DNA of 64,000 nucleotides, taken from contig NZ_BONE01000020.1 in NCBI RefSeq assembly GCF_016862555.1, positions 1 to 64,000 on the forward strand. The letters run 5' to 3'. This DNA comes from Asanoa siamensis. Its GTDB lineage: Bacteria; Actinomycetota; Actinomycetes; Mycobacteriales; Micromonosporaceae. The position numbers were made by a program, and so were the translations under genes. Position 1 is the stretch's first letter; every line of letters begins with the position of its first letter. Below the pieces are notes generated by a model. That model had not been told where the DNA came from, did no database searches, and saw only the letters and a program-made list of their open reading frames with translations. This document shows, one piece after another, positions 1 to 8,441 of this stretch.

Positions 1-91
1 AGTCGTCGACGGTGAGCACGATGGGCAGCACCGACTCCGGCTCGGCGCCGGGTGCGCCGAGCTCGAGCGGAAGCTGCCGAGGAATACACAC
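1..91 (-). CDS. N-terminus of a probable response-regulator (REC) domain protein, partial
   Basis: An open minus-strand frame runs off the left edge with strong third-position GC and reads ...ESVLPIVLTVDD. The hydrophobic strand followed by paired Asp is how REC domains begin, and in actinobacteria PIVLTVDD-type starts are common in REC domains fused to thioredoxin-reductase-like FAD proteins. A stop at 97..95 bounds the frame upstream. GTG at 91 has GAGGGG overlapping it, whereas GTG at 31 (reading MLPIVLTVDD) has a GGAG 3 bases before it and gives a more usual length. It lies just downstream of the aminotransferase on the same strand. The product beyond the first aspartates cannot be seen. 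Confidence 0.4.
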   Translation of the reverse strand, partial: MCIPRQLPLELGAPGAEPESVLPIVLTVDD

Positions 92-101
92 CCCTCAATG
101 A

Positions 102-1394
102 TCACAGCCGAACTTCGTTGTGGCCAACGGATTTCTCCACTCCCTGGGCCACCGCGGCGACGAGGCGGTCGACGTGGTCCTCCGTCGTGCCCGCACCGAT
201 GCTGGCCCGCAGCGCCGTCGCCGGCATCGGTCGCCCCGTGCGGCGGCCCGCGTCGGCGAGGAGCCGCCGGCTCAGTGGGTGCGCGCAGAACAGGCCCTCG
301 CGTACGCCGATGCCTTCCGCCACGCTCAGCCACCGGGCCAGGTCGGCACTGTCGTGGGTGGACACAGCGAAGGAGACGATGCCCACGCGGTCGGTCGCCT
401 CTGTCGCCTCCGGGAACGACCGCAGGACGGCGACACCGGGGATGGCGGACAGGCCGGCTTCCAGCCGCTTCGAGAGGACAGTCTCGTATGCCTGCCAGCC
501 CACACCGTCCGAAGTGGTCAGTTCGGCGCAGACCGCGGCCAGCGCCACGGCACCGAACACGTTCGGGGTGCCGGCCTCGTGCCGGGCAGGCCCGTGCGCC
601 CAGACCACGGTCGCCGCGGTGTCGGTGACCGAGGAGGTGGCGCCACCGCCCGAGAGGTACGGAGGTGCCGCGTCCAGCCAGTCGGCGCGGCCGGCGAGCA
701 CACCGCAGCCGAAGGGCGCGTAGAGCTTGTGCCCGGAAACGGCGACGTAGTCGGCGCCCCAGGCGGCGAGGTCGACGGTCCGGTGCGGCGCGAGTTGCGC
801 GGCGTCGACGGCGACCCGCGCCCCGTACCGGTGGGCCTGCTCGACCAACGCGGCGATCGGCCATATCTCACCGGTCACGTTGCTGGCGGCGGTGACGGCG
901 ACGAGCAGCGGCCGTGCGGCGCCGTCGCGCGTCCTGACGGCGGCGAGGGCGTCGGCGAGCGAGGCGACGGCCTCGGCCGGGGATCCGGGGATGGGCAGGC
1001 GGTGGGCGCGCGGCCAGGGCAGCAGACCGGCGTGATGCTCGCCCAGGAAGGTGAGGGTCAGGGTCTCCGGCGGCAGGGCATGGGCGAGCAGGTTCATGGC
1101 GTCGGTGGTGTTCCTGGTGAAGACGACCTCGTCCGCGGGCCGGCAGCCGAGGAAGTCGGCGATGGTCTGCCGGGCACGCTCGTACGCGAAGGTCGTCTTC
1201 TGCGAGAGGGCGCCGGCGCCGCGGTGGACGCTCCCGTACCAGGGCAGCAGTTCCTGCACGGCCTCGGCGGCAACGCGCGCGACGGGGGCGGTGGCGGCAT
1301 AGTCGAGATTGGCGAAGGCGACGCGGCGCCCATCTGGCAGCACGGCCTCAGGCGCGGGGGCGGCGAGATCGAGGTGGGTCACGTCGGCTGTCAT
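102..1394 (-). CDS. Aminotransferase class V (cysteine desulfurase-like PLP enzyme)
   Basis: A 430-aa PLP-dependent fold-type I enzyme. Visible features are NLDYAATAPV near the N-terminus, FTRNTTDAMNLLAH (cofactor phosphate region), the strand VAVDAAQLAPH with the PLP-pyridine Asp, and SGHKLYAPFG, whose Lys should bind PLP. This is the class V/SufS-CsdA architecture, but the substrate is not evident; these orphan members act on cysteine or other small amino acids. ATG at 1394 is chosen over an earlier in-frame start at 1544 because GGGAGG precedes it and the upstream part has poor coding character. It probably continues into the partial gene at the left edge. Confidence 0.85.
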   Translation of the reverse strand: MTADVTHLDLAAPAPEAVLPDGRRVAFANLDYAATAPVARVAAEAVQELLPWYGSVHRGAGALSQKTTFAYERARQTIADFLGCRPADEVVFTRNTTDAMNLLAHALPPETLTLTFLGEHHAGLLPWPRAHRLPIPGSPAEAVASLADALAAVRTRDGAARPLLVAVTAASNVTGEIWPIAALVEQAHRYGARVAVDAAQLAPHRTVDLAAWGADYVAVSGHKLYAPFGCGVLAGRADWLDAAPPYLSGGGATSSVTDTAATVVWAHGPARHEAGTPNVFGAVALAAVCAELTTSDGVGWQAYETVLSKRLEAGLSAIPGVAVLRSFPEATEATDRVGIVSFAVSTHDSADLARWLSVAEGIGVREGLFCAHPLSRRLLADAGRRTGRPMPATALRASIGAGTTEDHVDRLVAAVAQGVEKSVGHNEVRL

Positions 1395-1406
1395 GGGGGC
1401 CTCCCG

Positions 1407-1423
1407 GGGGTCCTCGGGACCCC
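1407..1423 (-). promoter_or_regulatory. Stem-loop in the aminotransferase leader
   Basis: GGGGTCC-TCG-GGACCCC is a perfect 7-bp stem with a 3-base loop, immediately upstream of the GGGAGG ribosome site of the aminotransferase at 1394. It could modulate translation or be the end of an older transcript. Apart from this stem I see no gene in 1395-1746, which looks like degraded intergenic DNA. Confidence 0.35.
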
Positions 1424-1746
1424 GGCAGCCGTCGACCCGGGTCCGCGCTTGCCGAACGCGTTGGGCGTCGGCCAGGTCCTCACCCGGGGCACCCCGTCGC
1501 GAAGAAGGGTTGCCGATCAGCGAGCCGGGGCTTGACGCTGACACTCATGACCTGGCATCAGAATAGCCAGAACGCCCGGCGCCCCCTTCCGGCGGGGCGT
1601 CCGCGCCAAGCCCGAAAGGCACATCCATCGATCGGGTACGCCCTCAGATCCGCGCATGGTCCCGGGGGTGCAGGGTCGGAGAACCTGCCCGCCGGAGCCG
1701 TGAGTGTGCCTTGGCGGTGGCGGTGGCGGTGGCGCATCATGGCCTT

Positions 1747-1977
1747 GTGCATGATCGCGGGGCGGAGGTGGAACAGCTTCTCTACGAACTCTGCGTCGGG
1801 CTGGGCTTCTGCCTTCCATCGGAAGAAGGTCGCCGGCTTCGGGAAGCGCCGCCGGTCGATGTGGACGCCTTCACCGACGCGGTTCTGGTTGCGGAGGGGT
1901 ATGGCGACATGAGTCATACCGACACCCGCCGGATGGTGCGCGAAGTGGTCGAGCGGCACATGAACACGTGGTTCTAG
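1747..1977 (+). CDS. Small hypothetical protein
   Basis: A 76-aa protein ending RRMVREVVERHMNTWF, with codon usage slightly below the local GC3. It resembles short actinobacterial hypotheticals built as LLYELCVGLGFCLPSEEG followed by an acidic DVDAFTDAVLVAEG segment; function unknown. GTG at 1747 is the suggested start. The frame remains open through a GCGGTG tandem repeat to TTG at 1711, and the GGAG at 1693-1696 is badly spaced for either, so the start is uncertain. It shares a style with the gene at 2729 and lies in a patch of element remnants. Confidence 0.5.
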   Translation: MHDRGAEVEQLLYELCVGLGFCLPSEEGRRLREAPPVDVDAFTDAVLVAEGYGDMSHTDTRRMVREVVERHMNTWF

Positions 1978-2099
1978 CCGTCGCCGGGCAGAAGATCCAC
2001 GTCGGTATCCGTCACGCCGGGACCACTCCGGCCGTCGAAACCGCCGACACCACCTTCCGCGTCCATTGCGGCGACCAGCTCGCGCCCCCCGCCTTCTGA
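1977..2099 (+). pseudogene. Transposase C-terminal fragment
   Basis: The frame reads AVAGQKIHVGIRHAG ... DTTFRVHCGDQLAPPAF and stops with TGA at 2097-2099. The pattern (V)AGQKIHVGxxHAG...DTTFRVHxGD is the C-terminal beta-rich tail of IS481-like/integrase-core transposases as I recall them. There is no start codon and no DDE core upstream, because the preceding bases belong to the small gene ending at 1977. It is a remnant of an insertion sequence. Confidence 0.45.
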
Positions 2100-2110
2100 C
2101 GGGTGTCGGA

Positions 2111-2479
2111 TCAGGTGAGCTCGCATACTTCGCCGCAGGTAGGGCAGAAGGCCCGCTTCGCTGTGGACGTCACATCGACACCGCAGGTGCGACAGGTGCC
2201 CTGCTCATAGAGGTCTGGTTCCGGCCCGAAGCCACCCTCGTAGTAGTCCCGATCCGGCCAGGCCACCATCTCCAGCGTCACCGGCGGCTCGTCCGGCATC
2301 CTCGGCACGTTGGCATCAGCCCGGGTCGCCTCAGCCAGCACGAGCATGCTGGTAAGTCCGTACCCCGCTTCCCGATCGCCATAACCCGGCAGGACACGGC
2401 GCAGGACATCGACGAGTTCCGGCAGCGTCAACCTCCGCAGTTCGCGGGCAAGCGCTTCTCTGCCCTCGTCACCAGTCAA
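2111..2479 (-). CDS. Hypothetical protein with C-terminal zinc ribbon
   Basis: A 122-aa protein. The N-terminal half is helical (LARELRRLTLPELVDVLRRV). The last 30 residues hold two CxxC pairs, CRTCGVDV and CPTCGEVC, about 14 residues apart, a rubredoxin-knuckle zinc ribbon. No family name can be given; similar short actinobacterial proteins are uncharacterised. The start is TTG at 2479 with GGGGGTGG a few bases before it. It lies between a transposase scrap and an integrase scrap, so it may be cargo of a lost element. Confidence 0.55.
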   Translation of the reverse strand: MTGDEGREALARELRRLTLPELVDVLRRVLPGYGDREAGYGLTSMLVLAEATRADANVPRMPDEPPVTLEMVAWPDRDYYEGGFGPEPDLYEQGTCRTCGVDVTSTAKRAFCPTCGEVCELT

Positions 2480-2728
2480 CGGCCACCCCCAACGTCAGAA
2501 CCAGTCGCGACGACATCAACCCGCGCCGCGGAGTCCTGCCGGAGCTGTGACACATCATGTGACGCCGATGGGTAACGGATCAACTGGAGCCCGACATGTG
2601 GCGGCCTAGCGTGTCCGGTCTCAGGACCTGCGTGAGTTTCCGCCCCGTGTTGGTGGAATTGAATCGACTCTCTTGATGCGACCGACCAGGAGGTACCTGC
2701 CGCGTTTGCGGAGTGGCTGTGCGGTCTG

Positions 2729-3103
2729 GTGTTCGACCGTAGCGAGTTCTGGTCTGGCCAATGGGGCGGCGGTCTGGTCCTCGATGGCGATGTCTGGCGA
2801 CGGCCGGTCGCGCCAGCGCTGACCGTGCACATGCTCAACGTCCGCGTGATGTTGCCCTATCTCCTCGCACGCCGGACGGACGAACGCGCCCCGCACATTC
2901 GGTGGCTGTACCAGTTCGCAGTTGGGCAGGGGTACCGCCTTCCGCCTGGCGAGCAGCAGCGGCTGCGCTCGGCAATCGAGGAGCGCTGCGGGCGAGGCGC
3001 GGCGCCAATCGAGTTGCTCAGGCTTGCGACAGACGACCCGGTTGCGCAGCGCATGCTGCGCGACGCAGAGGACGAGGAGGCACGCTCGGGTACGACCACC
3101 TGA
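2729..3103 (+). CDS. Hypothetical protein, possibly N-terminally damaged
   Basis: 124 residues from GTG 2729; it contains LPYLLARRTDERAPHIRWLY and GQGYRLPPGEQQRLR, the latter recalling the FCLPSEEGRRLR stretch of the protein at 1747. The coding frame extends upstream to a TGA at 2655-2657 without any ATG/GTG/TTG, and an AGGAGGT at about 2689 is not followed by an in-frame start, so the 5' end may be broken. Its last codons overlap the first bases of the integrase remnant, meaning the element joint lies near 3090. Function unknown. Confidence 0.4.
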   Translation: MFDRSEFWSGQWGGGLVLDGDVWRRPVAPALTVHMLNVRVMLPYLLARRTDERAPHIRWLYQFAVGQGYRLPPGEQQRLRSAIEERCGRGAAPIELLRLATDDPVAQRMLRDAEDEEARSGTTT

Positions 3104-3273
3104 GGCGGCACGACCTGCGACACACCGGCTAAACCTGGCTGGCAGACGCGGACGTCCCGGTGCACGTGCTCCGCAAGATTGCCGGCCATGGGTCGCTGAC
3201 CACGACCCAGCGGTATCTACACCCGGAGACCGCCAGCCGGTCCCCGAATGGTCCCCAGCGGGGCATCGCATGA
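3091..3273 (+). pseudogene. Tyrosine integrase C-terminal fragment with in-frame stop
   Basis: The frame reads YDHLRRHDLRHTG, then TAA at 3130-3132, then TWLADADVPVHVLRKIAGHG and TTTQRYLHPE, ending TGA 3271-3273. These are the catalytic boxes of tyrosine recombinases: the HDLRHT motif with its Arg, the GH dipeptide and the nucleophilic Tyr in QRYLH. The wording matches actinobacterial integrases of pSAM2-like integrative elements. Everything N-terminal is missing and the frame is interrupted, so it is dead. Its 3' end is only 26 bases from the 3' end of a tRNA-Pro gene, the usual place for such an int gene. Confidence 0.8.
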
Positions 3274-3299
3274 TCGCGAAATATGCCCCTCTACCTGTG

Positions 3300-3373
<74 letters not shown>

Positions 3374-3487
3374 TTGCCGCGCGAGGCGTTGCAGGTCTCG
3401 GCAGCCGTCACAGAGTAGCGCATCAGGGGTGTCGCGCGTTCGGCGCGGTCCGTAGTGTCGCCGTCAGGGCTGGGGCTGGAGGGGTTC

Positions 3488-4384
3488 ATGGGGGGTCTGG
3501 ACGCGATCGGGAACACGCCCTTGGTGGCGCTCGACCTGGGTGACCAGCGTGGGGAGGTCTGGGTCAAGGTCGAGTCCGCCAATCCGACCGGCTCCTACAA
3601 GGATCGTATGGCGCTCGCCATGATCGAGGCCGCCGAGCGGGACGGGCGGCTCCAGCCCGGCCAGACCGTCGTCGAATACACCGGCGGGTCAACCGGGTCG
3701 TCGCTCGCGTTCGTGTGCGCCGTCAAGGCGTACCCGCTCAAGATTGTGTCTTCCGATGCCTTTGCCGTCGAGAAGATCCGGACCATGCGGGCATTCGGGG
3801 CCGACGTCGAGCTCATCCACAGCCCCGGTGGGATCACGCCGCAGCTCATCCCGGCGATGGTGGCGCGAGCCAGACAGATCGCCGAGGAGACCGGGGCGTT
3901 CTGGACCGACCAGTTCAACAACACCGACATGACCGACGGCTACCGGCGGATGGGCGAGGAGATCCTCGAACAGGTCAAGACCCTCGACAGCTTCTGCGCG
4001 TACGTGGGGACCGCCGGCGCCTTCATCGGTGCCGCTCGGGCGATCAGGGAAAAGCTGCCGGCCGTGACCCGCGTCGCCGTCGAGCCGGCCGAGTCCGCCG
4101 TGCTGTCCGGCCGCGCCGCCGGCACCCATCACATCGAGGGTGGCGGCATCGGCTACTGGCCGCCGCAGCTCACGCGCGACGACTTCGACGAGGTGATCGC
4201 CGTGCCCGACGCGGTGGCCTTCGCGGAGGCGCGCACGGCCGCCCGGCGGCACGGCATCTTCAGCGGCCCGTCCACCGGCGCCAACCTCGTCGCCGCGCGG
4301 CAGGTCGCCGGCCGCGGGCAGCGCGTGGTCACCGTCCAGGTCGACAGCGGCCTCAAATACCTGTCCGGCTCGCTCTACGCCTGA
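3488..4384 (+). CDS. PLP-dependent cysteine synthase family protein
   Basis: A 298-aa fold-type II PLP enzyme (CysK/CBS family). GNTPLVALDL opens the fold, ESANPTGSYKDRM carries the PLP lysine, TGGSTGSSLA is the substrate loop, GTAGAFIGAA the phosphate-binding glycine loop, and FSGPSTGANLVAA the C-terminal serine region. These enzymes replace the beta-substituent of serine derivatives with sulfide or another nucleophile; the exact substrate is open. ATG 3488 is preceded by GGAGGGG, and a possible TAGTGT hexamer lies 30 bases upstream. The last 32 bases overlap the end of the convergent gene at 4353. Confidence 0.85.
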   Translation: MGGLDAIGNTPLVALDLGDQRGEVWVKVESANPTGSYKDRMALAMIEAAERDGRLQPGQTVVEYTGGSTGSSLAFVCAVKAYPLKIVSSDAFAVEKIRTMRAFGADVELIHSPGGITPQLIPAMVARARQIAEETGAFWTDQFNNTDMTDGYRRMGEEILEQVKTLDSFCAYVGTAGAFIGAARAIREKLPAVTRVAVEPAESAVLSGRAAGTHHIEGGGIGYWPPQLTRDDFDEVIAVPDAVAFAEARTAARRHGIFSGPSTGANLVAARQVAGRGQRVVTVQVDSGLKYLSGSLYA

Positions 4385-5651
4385 ACACGAGAACCAGCCC
4401 GCAGCCGAGCACGACCAGAGCAGAGCCCGACCACGCGAGGGTACGCACGGGCGCGCCCGTGATCGGCAGGCCGCCGACCGGTGGCGGGGTCCCGAGGTAG
4501 TCGTAGACCGCGCGGGCCAACTCCCGTACCGTCTCCGCCCCGTCGGTCTCCAGGCCCGAGGTCAGGAACGCGACCGCGACCTCCGTACCCGGGATGAGGT
4601 AGTAACCCACGTCGTGCGAGACGTCGGGGAGCTCGCCCGTCTTGTGCGCGACCGGCACCCCGCTCGGCAGCGCCGCGGGAATCTTGTTGTTGAGGGTCTG
4701 CTCGAGCATGAAGCTGAGCATCAGGTCGCGGTTGACCCGACCCAGGACGTCGCCGTCGTGCACCGCGCCGAGCAGCGAGATCACGTCGTCCGGGCTCGTG
4801 AAGTTCTCCGGCGGCGCCGGCTGGAGCATCTTGCGGGCCAGCACGGTCTCGCGCTGGTTCATCGAGTCGATCAGCGCGTTGACGGGGTCGAAGCCGCCCA
4901 GGTAGTCGATCAGCACGTTCGTCGCCGTGTTGTCGCTGTACTTGATCATGTATTGCGCCAGCCGGAAGAGCGTCACGTCCTGCGGGAAGTCCTCGTGCTG
5001 CAACTCGCCCGTCCCGCCGACCACGTCCGAGGGCAGCACCAGCACCGTGTCGGTGTAGCGCGCCTGCCCGCAGTCGATCCGGCGCATCAACTCGACCAGC
5101 ACCCAGAGCTTGATCAGGCTGGCCGCCTTCGGGCGGAACCGGCCGGACACCGAGATCTGCTGGTCGCCGAAGCGGCCGGACAGGTCGCGCACCGACACGC
5201 CCGCGGTGACCGGCGCCGCGTCGACGATCGCCCGCAGCTTGGCGGTCAGCGGCTGGAGGCGGCGGCCGAGGGCGGGGTTCACCGGCGGCTGGGGGCTGGT
5301 CACGGTCGGGCCGGTCAGTCGCCGGCGGCCGATCTCCAGGGTGCCGGTCGAGCGGCCGACCAGCGGGACCCGGAACCGGAACGACTGGCCCTCGTAGGAG
5401 ATGCGACCGACCGCGACGCCATCGGTCACCCGCATCCCGGGGTTGTAGACGCGCCCGGTGTCGACGGAGCAGGAGCGGTACCGGACCGTCTTCCCGTCGG
5501 CGTCCACCGAGAAGATCCCGTCGCCGGCCGGCATCCAGACGAGGCGCGCCGGCCGGTTATCCGGTCCGGATGCCAGCGCGGGCGGCGCCGCCACGAGCAG
5601 CACCACCACCGCGACCAGGGCCGCGTACCACCGCGCCATGCCAACCCCCAC
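4353..5651 (-). CDS. Class A beta-lactamase-like serine hydrolase with LPxTG-type wall anchor
   Basis: About 432 aa. After a signal segment (ARWYAALVAVVVLLVAAPP) comes a small beta domain, then a class A penicilloyl-serine fold: SLIK (active Ser and Lys), SDN in KYSDNTATN, and KTG in AHKTGEL, all in order. The C-terminus has LPITG, a hydrophobic segment (WSGSALVVLGCGLVLVF) and RRRASR, a sortase signal. It should act outside the membrane on penicillin-like or peptidoglycan substrates. GTG 5651 has AAGGA 8 bases before it; ATG 5639 with GGGGG is an alternative. Confidence 0.8.
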   Translation of the reverse strand: MGVGMARWYAALVAVVVLLVAAPPALASGPDNRPARLVWMPAGDGIFSVDADGKTVRYRSCSVDTGRVYNPGMRVTDGVAVGRISYEGQSFRFRVPLVGRSTGTLEIGRRRLTGPTVTSPQPPVNPALGRRLQPLTAKLRAIVDAAPVTAGVSVRDLSGRFGDQQISVSGRFRPKAASLIKLWVLVELMRRIDCGQARYTDTVLVLPSDVVGGTGELQHEDFPQDVTLFRLAQYMIKYSDNTATNVLIDYLGGFDPVNALIDSMNQRETVLARKMLQPAPPENFTSPDDVISLLGAVHDGDVLGRVNRDLMLSFMLEQTLNNKIPAALPSGVPVAHKTGELPDVSHDVGYYLIPGTEVAVAFLTSGLETDGAETVRELARAVYDYLGTPPPVGGLPITGAPVRTLAWSGSALVVLGCGLVLVFRRRASRTGI

Positions 5652-5726
5652 ACAACGTGTCCTTCGAAACACGAAGCGTAGTTTTCGGGAGGGGTCCGGC
5701 GCGGGCGGCACGCCGCGCGAGCAGGA

Positions 5727-6929
5727 TCAATAGACCATGACGAGGTACGCCGTGAAGACGGCGACAGCCGCCGCCGCCAGCGCCCGATGCCGTCGCGTGA
5801 CGACCGCCGCCGGCCGCTCGAACCGCCGGACGAGGACCACGAGCAGCCCGAGCGCGATGATCAGCACCGGGAACCAGCCGAGCCGCTGCCCAACCCAACT
5901 CCCCGTCGCCGGCGCGTCGGTCAGCCCGGCGAACGACCCCAGCGACGCGGCGCCCGCCGACACCGCCACCAGCGCGGTCTGGTGCCAGCAGAAGATCGTC
6001 ATCGCGCAGAGGTTGAGCACCGCGACGCCGGTCCACAGCGCCGGGCGCCGGTGCAGCAGCCGGTCGAACCGGTCCCGGAGGAGGATCGCCGCCCCGGCCT
6101 GCACCGCCGCGAGCGCCGGCACGAGCAGCGACGGCGGGTTCGAGTTGGACCGGCCCGCGCCCGGGACGGTCACCATGCTGGCCGGGTAGTGGGCCATCGC
6201 GAGCAGCGCGACGAACAGCGCGGCGCCGCCGCAGAGCAGCCGCCACGCGGTGGTCCGGGAGATGCCGCCGCGCGCCCACGCCACGCCGATCTGATAGGTG
6301 AACATCCACGCGGGTACGACCGTCAGATAGCCCGCCCAGTCGGGCGCCACACCGAGGCCGTAGCGGGCGACGTCCACCACCGCGACGGCGCCGGCCATCG
6401 GCAGCGCCGCGGCCCAGCCCCACCGCCGGTCGAGCCAGAGCGCCAGCGGTGTGAGCGCCGTCACCACCGCGTAGATGCCGATGAACCAGAACGGCTGCAC
6501 CAGGAGCACCGCCCAGGTACGCAGCGTCGCCGGCGCCGCCCCGGCCAGGGCCGCCACCGGCAGCGCGGCGCTGACCAGGGCGACCGCAGCGACCACGGGC
6601 CACGCCAGGCGCAGGAAACGCCGCCGCAGCCAGTCGCGGTCCGTGCTGCCCCGGGCCCGCCAGCGTGTCAGTGAGGAGCCCGCCGCGTACCCGCCGACGA
6701 GAAAGAACACGCCGAGCATCTGCAGGATCCAGGTCATGGGCGCCAGCCACGCGGCGGCCCGCAGCGGGCTGTCCACCGCCAGCCCGCCGCCCGCCGCCGG
6801 GCTGAGCCCGCCGACCAACCAGTGTCCACACACGACACCGAGAATCGCCAGTGCCCGCAAGCCGTCGATGGCCCGTTCCCGGGGTGGAAGGGCGGTCGCG
6901 ACCGGCGAGGGGGAAGCCGTCACGGTCAT
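5727..6929 (-). CDS. Acyltransferase family 3 membrane protein
   Basis: 400 aa with about ten hydrophobic spans. The N-terminus RAIDGLRALAILGVVCGHWL has the Arg/His pattern of acyltransferase-3 (OafA/NodX type) enzymes, which acylate sugars or lipids at the membrane; FFLVGGYAAG and a Trp-rich central helix agree. The acceptor is unknown. ATG 6929 lacks a Shine-Dalgarno site, but TAGCGT lies 7 bases before it, suggesting a leaderless transcript. It is divergent from the rho-like gene at 7122. Confidence 0.8.
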   Translation of the reverse strand: MTVTASPSPVATALPPRERAIDGLRALAILGVVCGHWLVGGLSPAAGGGLAVDSPLRAAAWLAPMTWILQMLGVFFLVGGYAAGSSLTRWRARGSTDRDWLRRRFLRLAWPVVAAVALVSAALPVAALAGAAPATLRTWAVLLVQPFWFIGIYAVVTALTPLALWLDRRWGWAAALPMAGAVAVVDVARYGLGVAPDWAGYLTVVPAWMFTYQIGVAWARGGISRTTAWRLLCGGAALFVALLAMAHYPASMVTVPGAGRSNSNPPSLLVPALAAVQAGAAILLRDRFDRLLHRRPALWTGVAVLNLCAMTIFCWHQTALVAVSAGAASLGSFAGLTDAPATGSWVGQRLGWFPVLIIALGLLVVLVRRFERPAAVVTRRHRALAAAAVAVFTAYLVMVY

Positions 6930-6936
6930 GGCATCG

Positions 6937-6942
6937 ACGCTA
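6937..6942 (-). promoter_or_regulatory. -10 hexamer for a leaderless acyltransferase transcript
   Basis: TAGCGT on the minus strand lies 7 bases before ATG 6929, and no SD sequence is present. This is the spacing expected if transcription begins at the start codon. Confidence 0.45.
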
Positions 6943-7121
6943 GGTTCGAGGTTCCCCTAGACACATCCGGCGCACTCCCGGATCTGTGGTGGTGCAGTCC
7001 CCACCCGTAGGGGAAGTCCCGGGGTGCTTGCGGTCCGTCACCTGGGCGCGCTACGGTGCAACCAGGCCGTTCCCCCGCGGATGTGCGCAGCTGTCCTGCT
7101 GCCCCCCGGGGAGGCCCATTC

Positions 7122-8438
7122 ATGATCGAGGCAACGCCCGGTCCCGACCACCCCCGCCGCCGCAGACGACGAGGGCGAACCACACCCCGCGAGGAGACGC
7201 GCGTGCGCGCAACCCCACCCCAGCACGATCCACAAGAGACTGATCCCGTGGACGGGATCGTCGACCAGCGTGGCGAGCAGTACTTCGTCCGTACGCAGGG
7301 CTACGCGCCCGGTCCGCACGACGCGTACCTGCCGCCGGCGCTGGTCCGCCGGCTCGGGCTGCGCCCCGGCGACCGCATCACCGGGACGCTCCGGGCCGAG
7401 GACGCCCATGGCCCTTCCTCAGGCGGACGTGGTCCGTCTTCGGGCGGGCGCGGTTCGTCGGCGGGCGGGCGTGGCAAGGCCAGGCCCGCCAAGGACCGGC
7501 CGAGTCCGGTCGAGACCGTCGACACCGTCAACGGGCGCGACCCGGAGCTGGCCAAGCGGCGCCCCGAGTTCTACGACCTGACCCCGATCCACCCGCACGA
7601 GCGGCTCCGGATGGAGACCGACCCGCGGGTGCTGACCACCCGCGTCATCGACCTGGTGATGCCGATCGGCAAGGGCCAGCGGGCGCTGATCGTCTCGCCG
7701 CCCAAGGCCGGCAAGACCGTGGTGCTCAAGGCGATCGCCCAGTCGGTGCTGCGCAACAACCCCGAGTGCCACGTGATGATGCTGCTCGTCGACGAGCGCC
7801 CGGAAGAGGTCACGGACATGCGCCGCTCGGTCCGCGGCGAGGTCATCGCGTCGCCGTTCGACCGCCCGGCCCAGGACCACACCGCCACCGCCGAACTGGC
7901 TGTCGAGCGCGCCAAGCGCCTGGTGGAACTCGGCCGCGACGTCGTCATCGTGATGGACTCGCTCACCCGCCTCGGCCGCGCCTACAACAACACGGCGTCG
8001 GGCAACAACAGCCGTACGCTCTCCGGCGGCGTCGGCGCCGCCGCCCTCGCCCCACCGAAGCGCCTCCTCGGCGCGGCCCGCGCGATCGACGGCGGCGGCT
8101 CCCTGACCATCATCGCCAGCGCCCTGATCGACACGGGCTCGCGCGGCGACACGCTGATCTACGAGGAGTTCAAGGGCACGGGCAACGCGGAGCTGACCCT
8201 GGACAGGGCGAGCGCGGACGGCCGCATCTTCCCGGCGGTCGACCTCAACGCCTCCGGCACGCGCAACGAGCACCTGCTGCTGCCCCCGGACGAACTGGCC
8301 GCCACCCACCTGCTCCGCCGCGCACTGGCGGGCCGCGACACGGCCCAGGCGCTGCCGCAGTTGCTCGAGCAGCTCTCACGTACGGGCAGCAACGCCGAGT
8401 TCCTGCTCCGCACCGCCGGCCACGCGCGCGTCGCCTGA
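7122..8438 (+). CDS. rho: Short Rho transcription termination factor paralogue
   Basis: 438 aa. Residues 1-45 are Arg/Pro-rich. Residues 46-100 form a Rho RNA-binding OB domain (GPHDAYLPPALVRRLGLRPG), followed by a linker with three GGRG units. The hexameric ATPase then begins: SPPKAGKT (Walker A), VIVMDSLTRL (Walker B), PPKRLLGAAR (R loop), SLTIIASALIDTGS and EEFKGTGNAEL, all typical of Rho. It lacks the N-terminal helical domain and the very long Arg/Asp-rich insertion of the main actinobacterial Rho, so it is probably a second copy. ATG 7122 has GGGGAGG at good spacing; an in-frame start at 7056 is rejected. Confidence 0.85.
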   Translation: MIEATPGPDHPRRRRRRGRTTPREETRVRATPPQHDPQETDPVDGIVDQRGEQYFVRTQGYAPGPHDAYLPPALVRRLGLRPGDRITGTLRAEDAHGPSSGGRGPSSGGRGSSAGGRGKARPAKDRPSPVETVDTVNGRDPELAKRRPEFYDLTPIHPHERLRMETDPRVLTTRVIDLVMPIGKGQRALIVSPPKAGKTVVLKAIAQSVLRNNPECHVMMLLVDERPEEVTDMRRSVRGEVIASPFDRPAQDHTATAELAVERAKRLVELGRDVVIVMDSLTRLGRAYNNTASGNNSRTLSGGVGAAALAPPKRLLGAARAIDGGGSLTIIASALIDTGSRGDTLIYEEFKGTGNAELTLDRASADGRIFPAVDLNASGTRNEHLLLPPDELAATHLLRRALAGRDTAQALPQLLEQLSRTGSNAEFLLRTAGHARVA

Positions 8439-8441
8439 CGA

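Noticed and set aside
1711-1740. GCGGTG tandem repeat as a CRISPR-like or regulatory array
   Set aside because: Only four short units; probably a simple-sequence tract in a leader.
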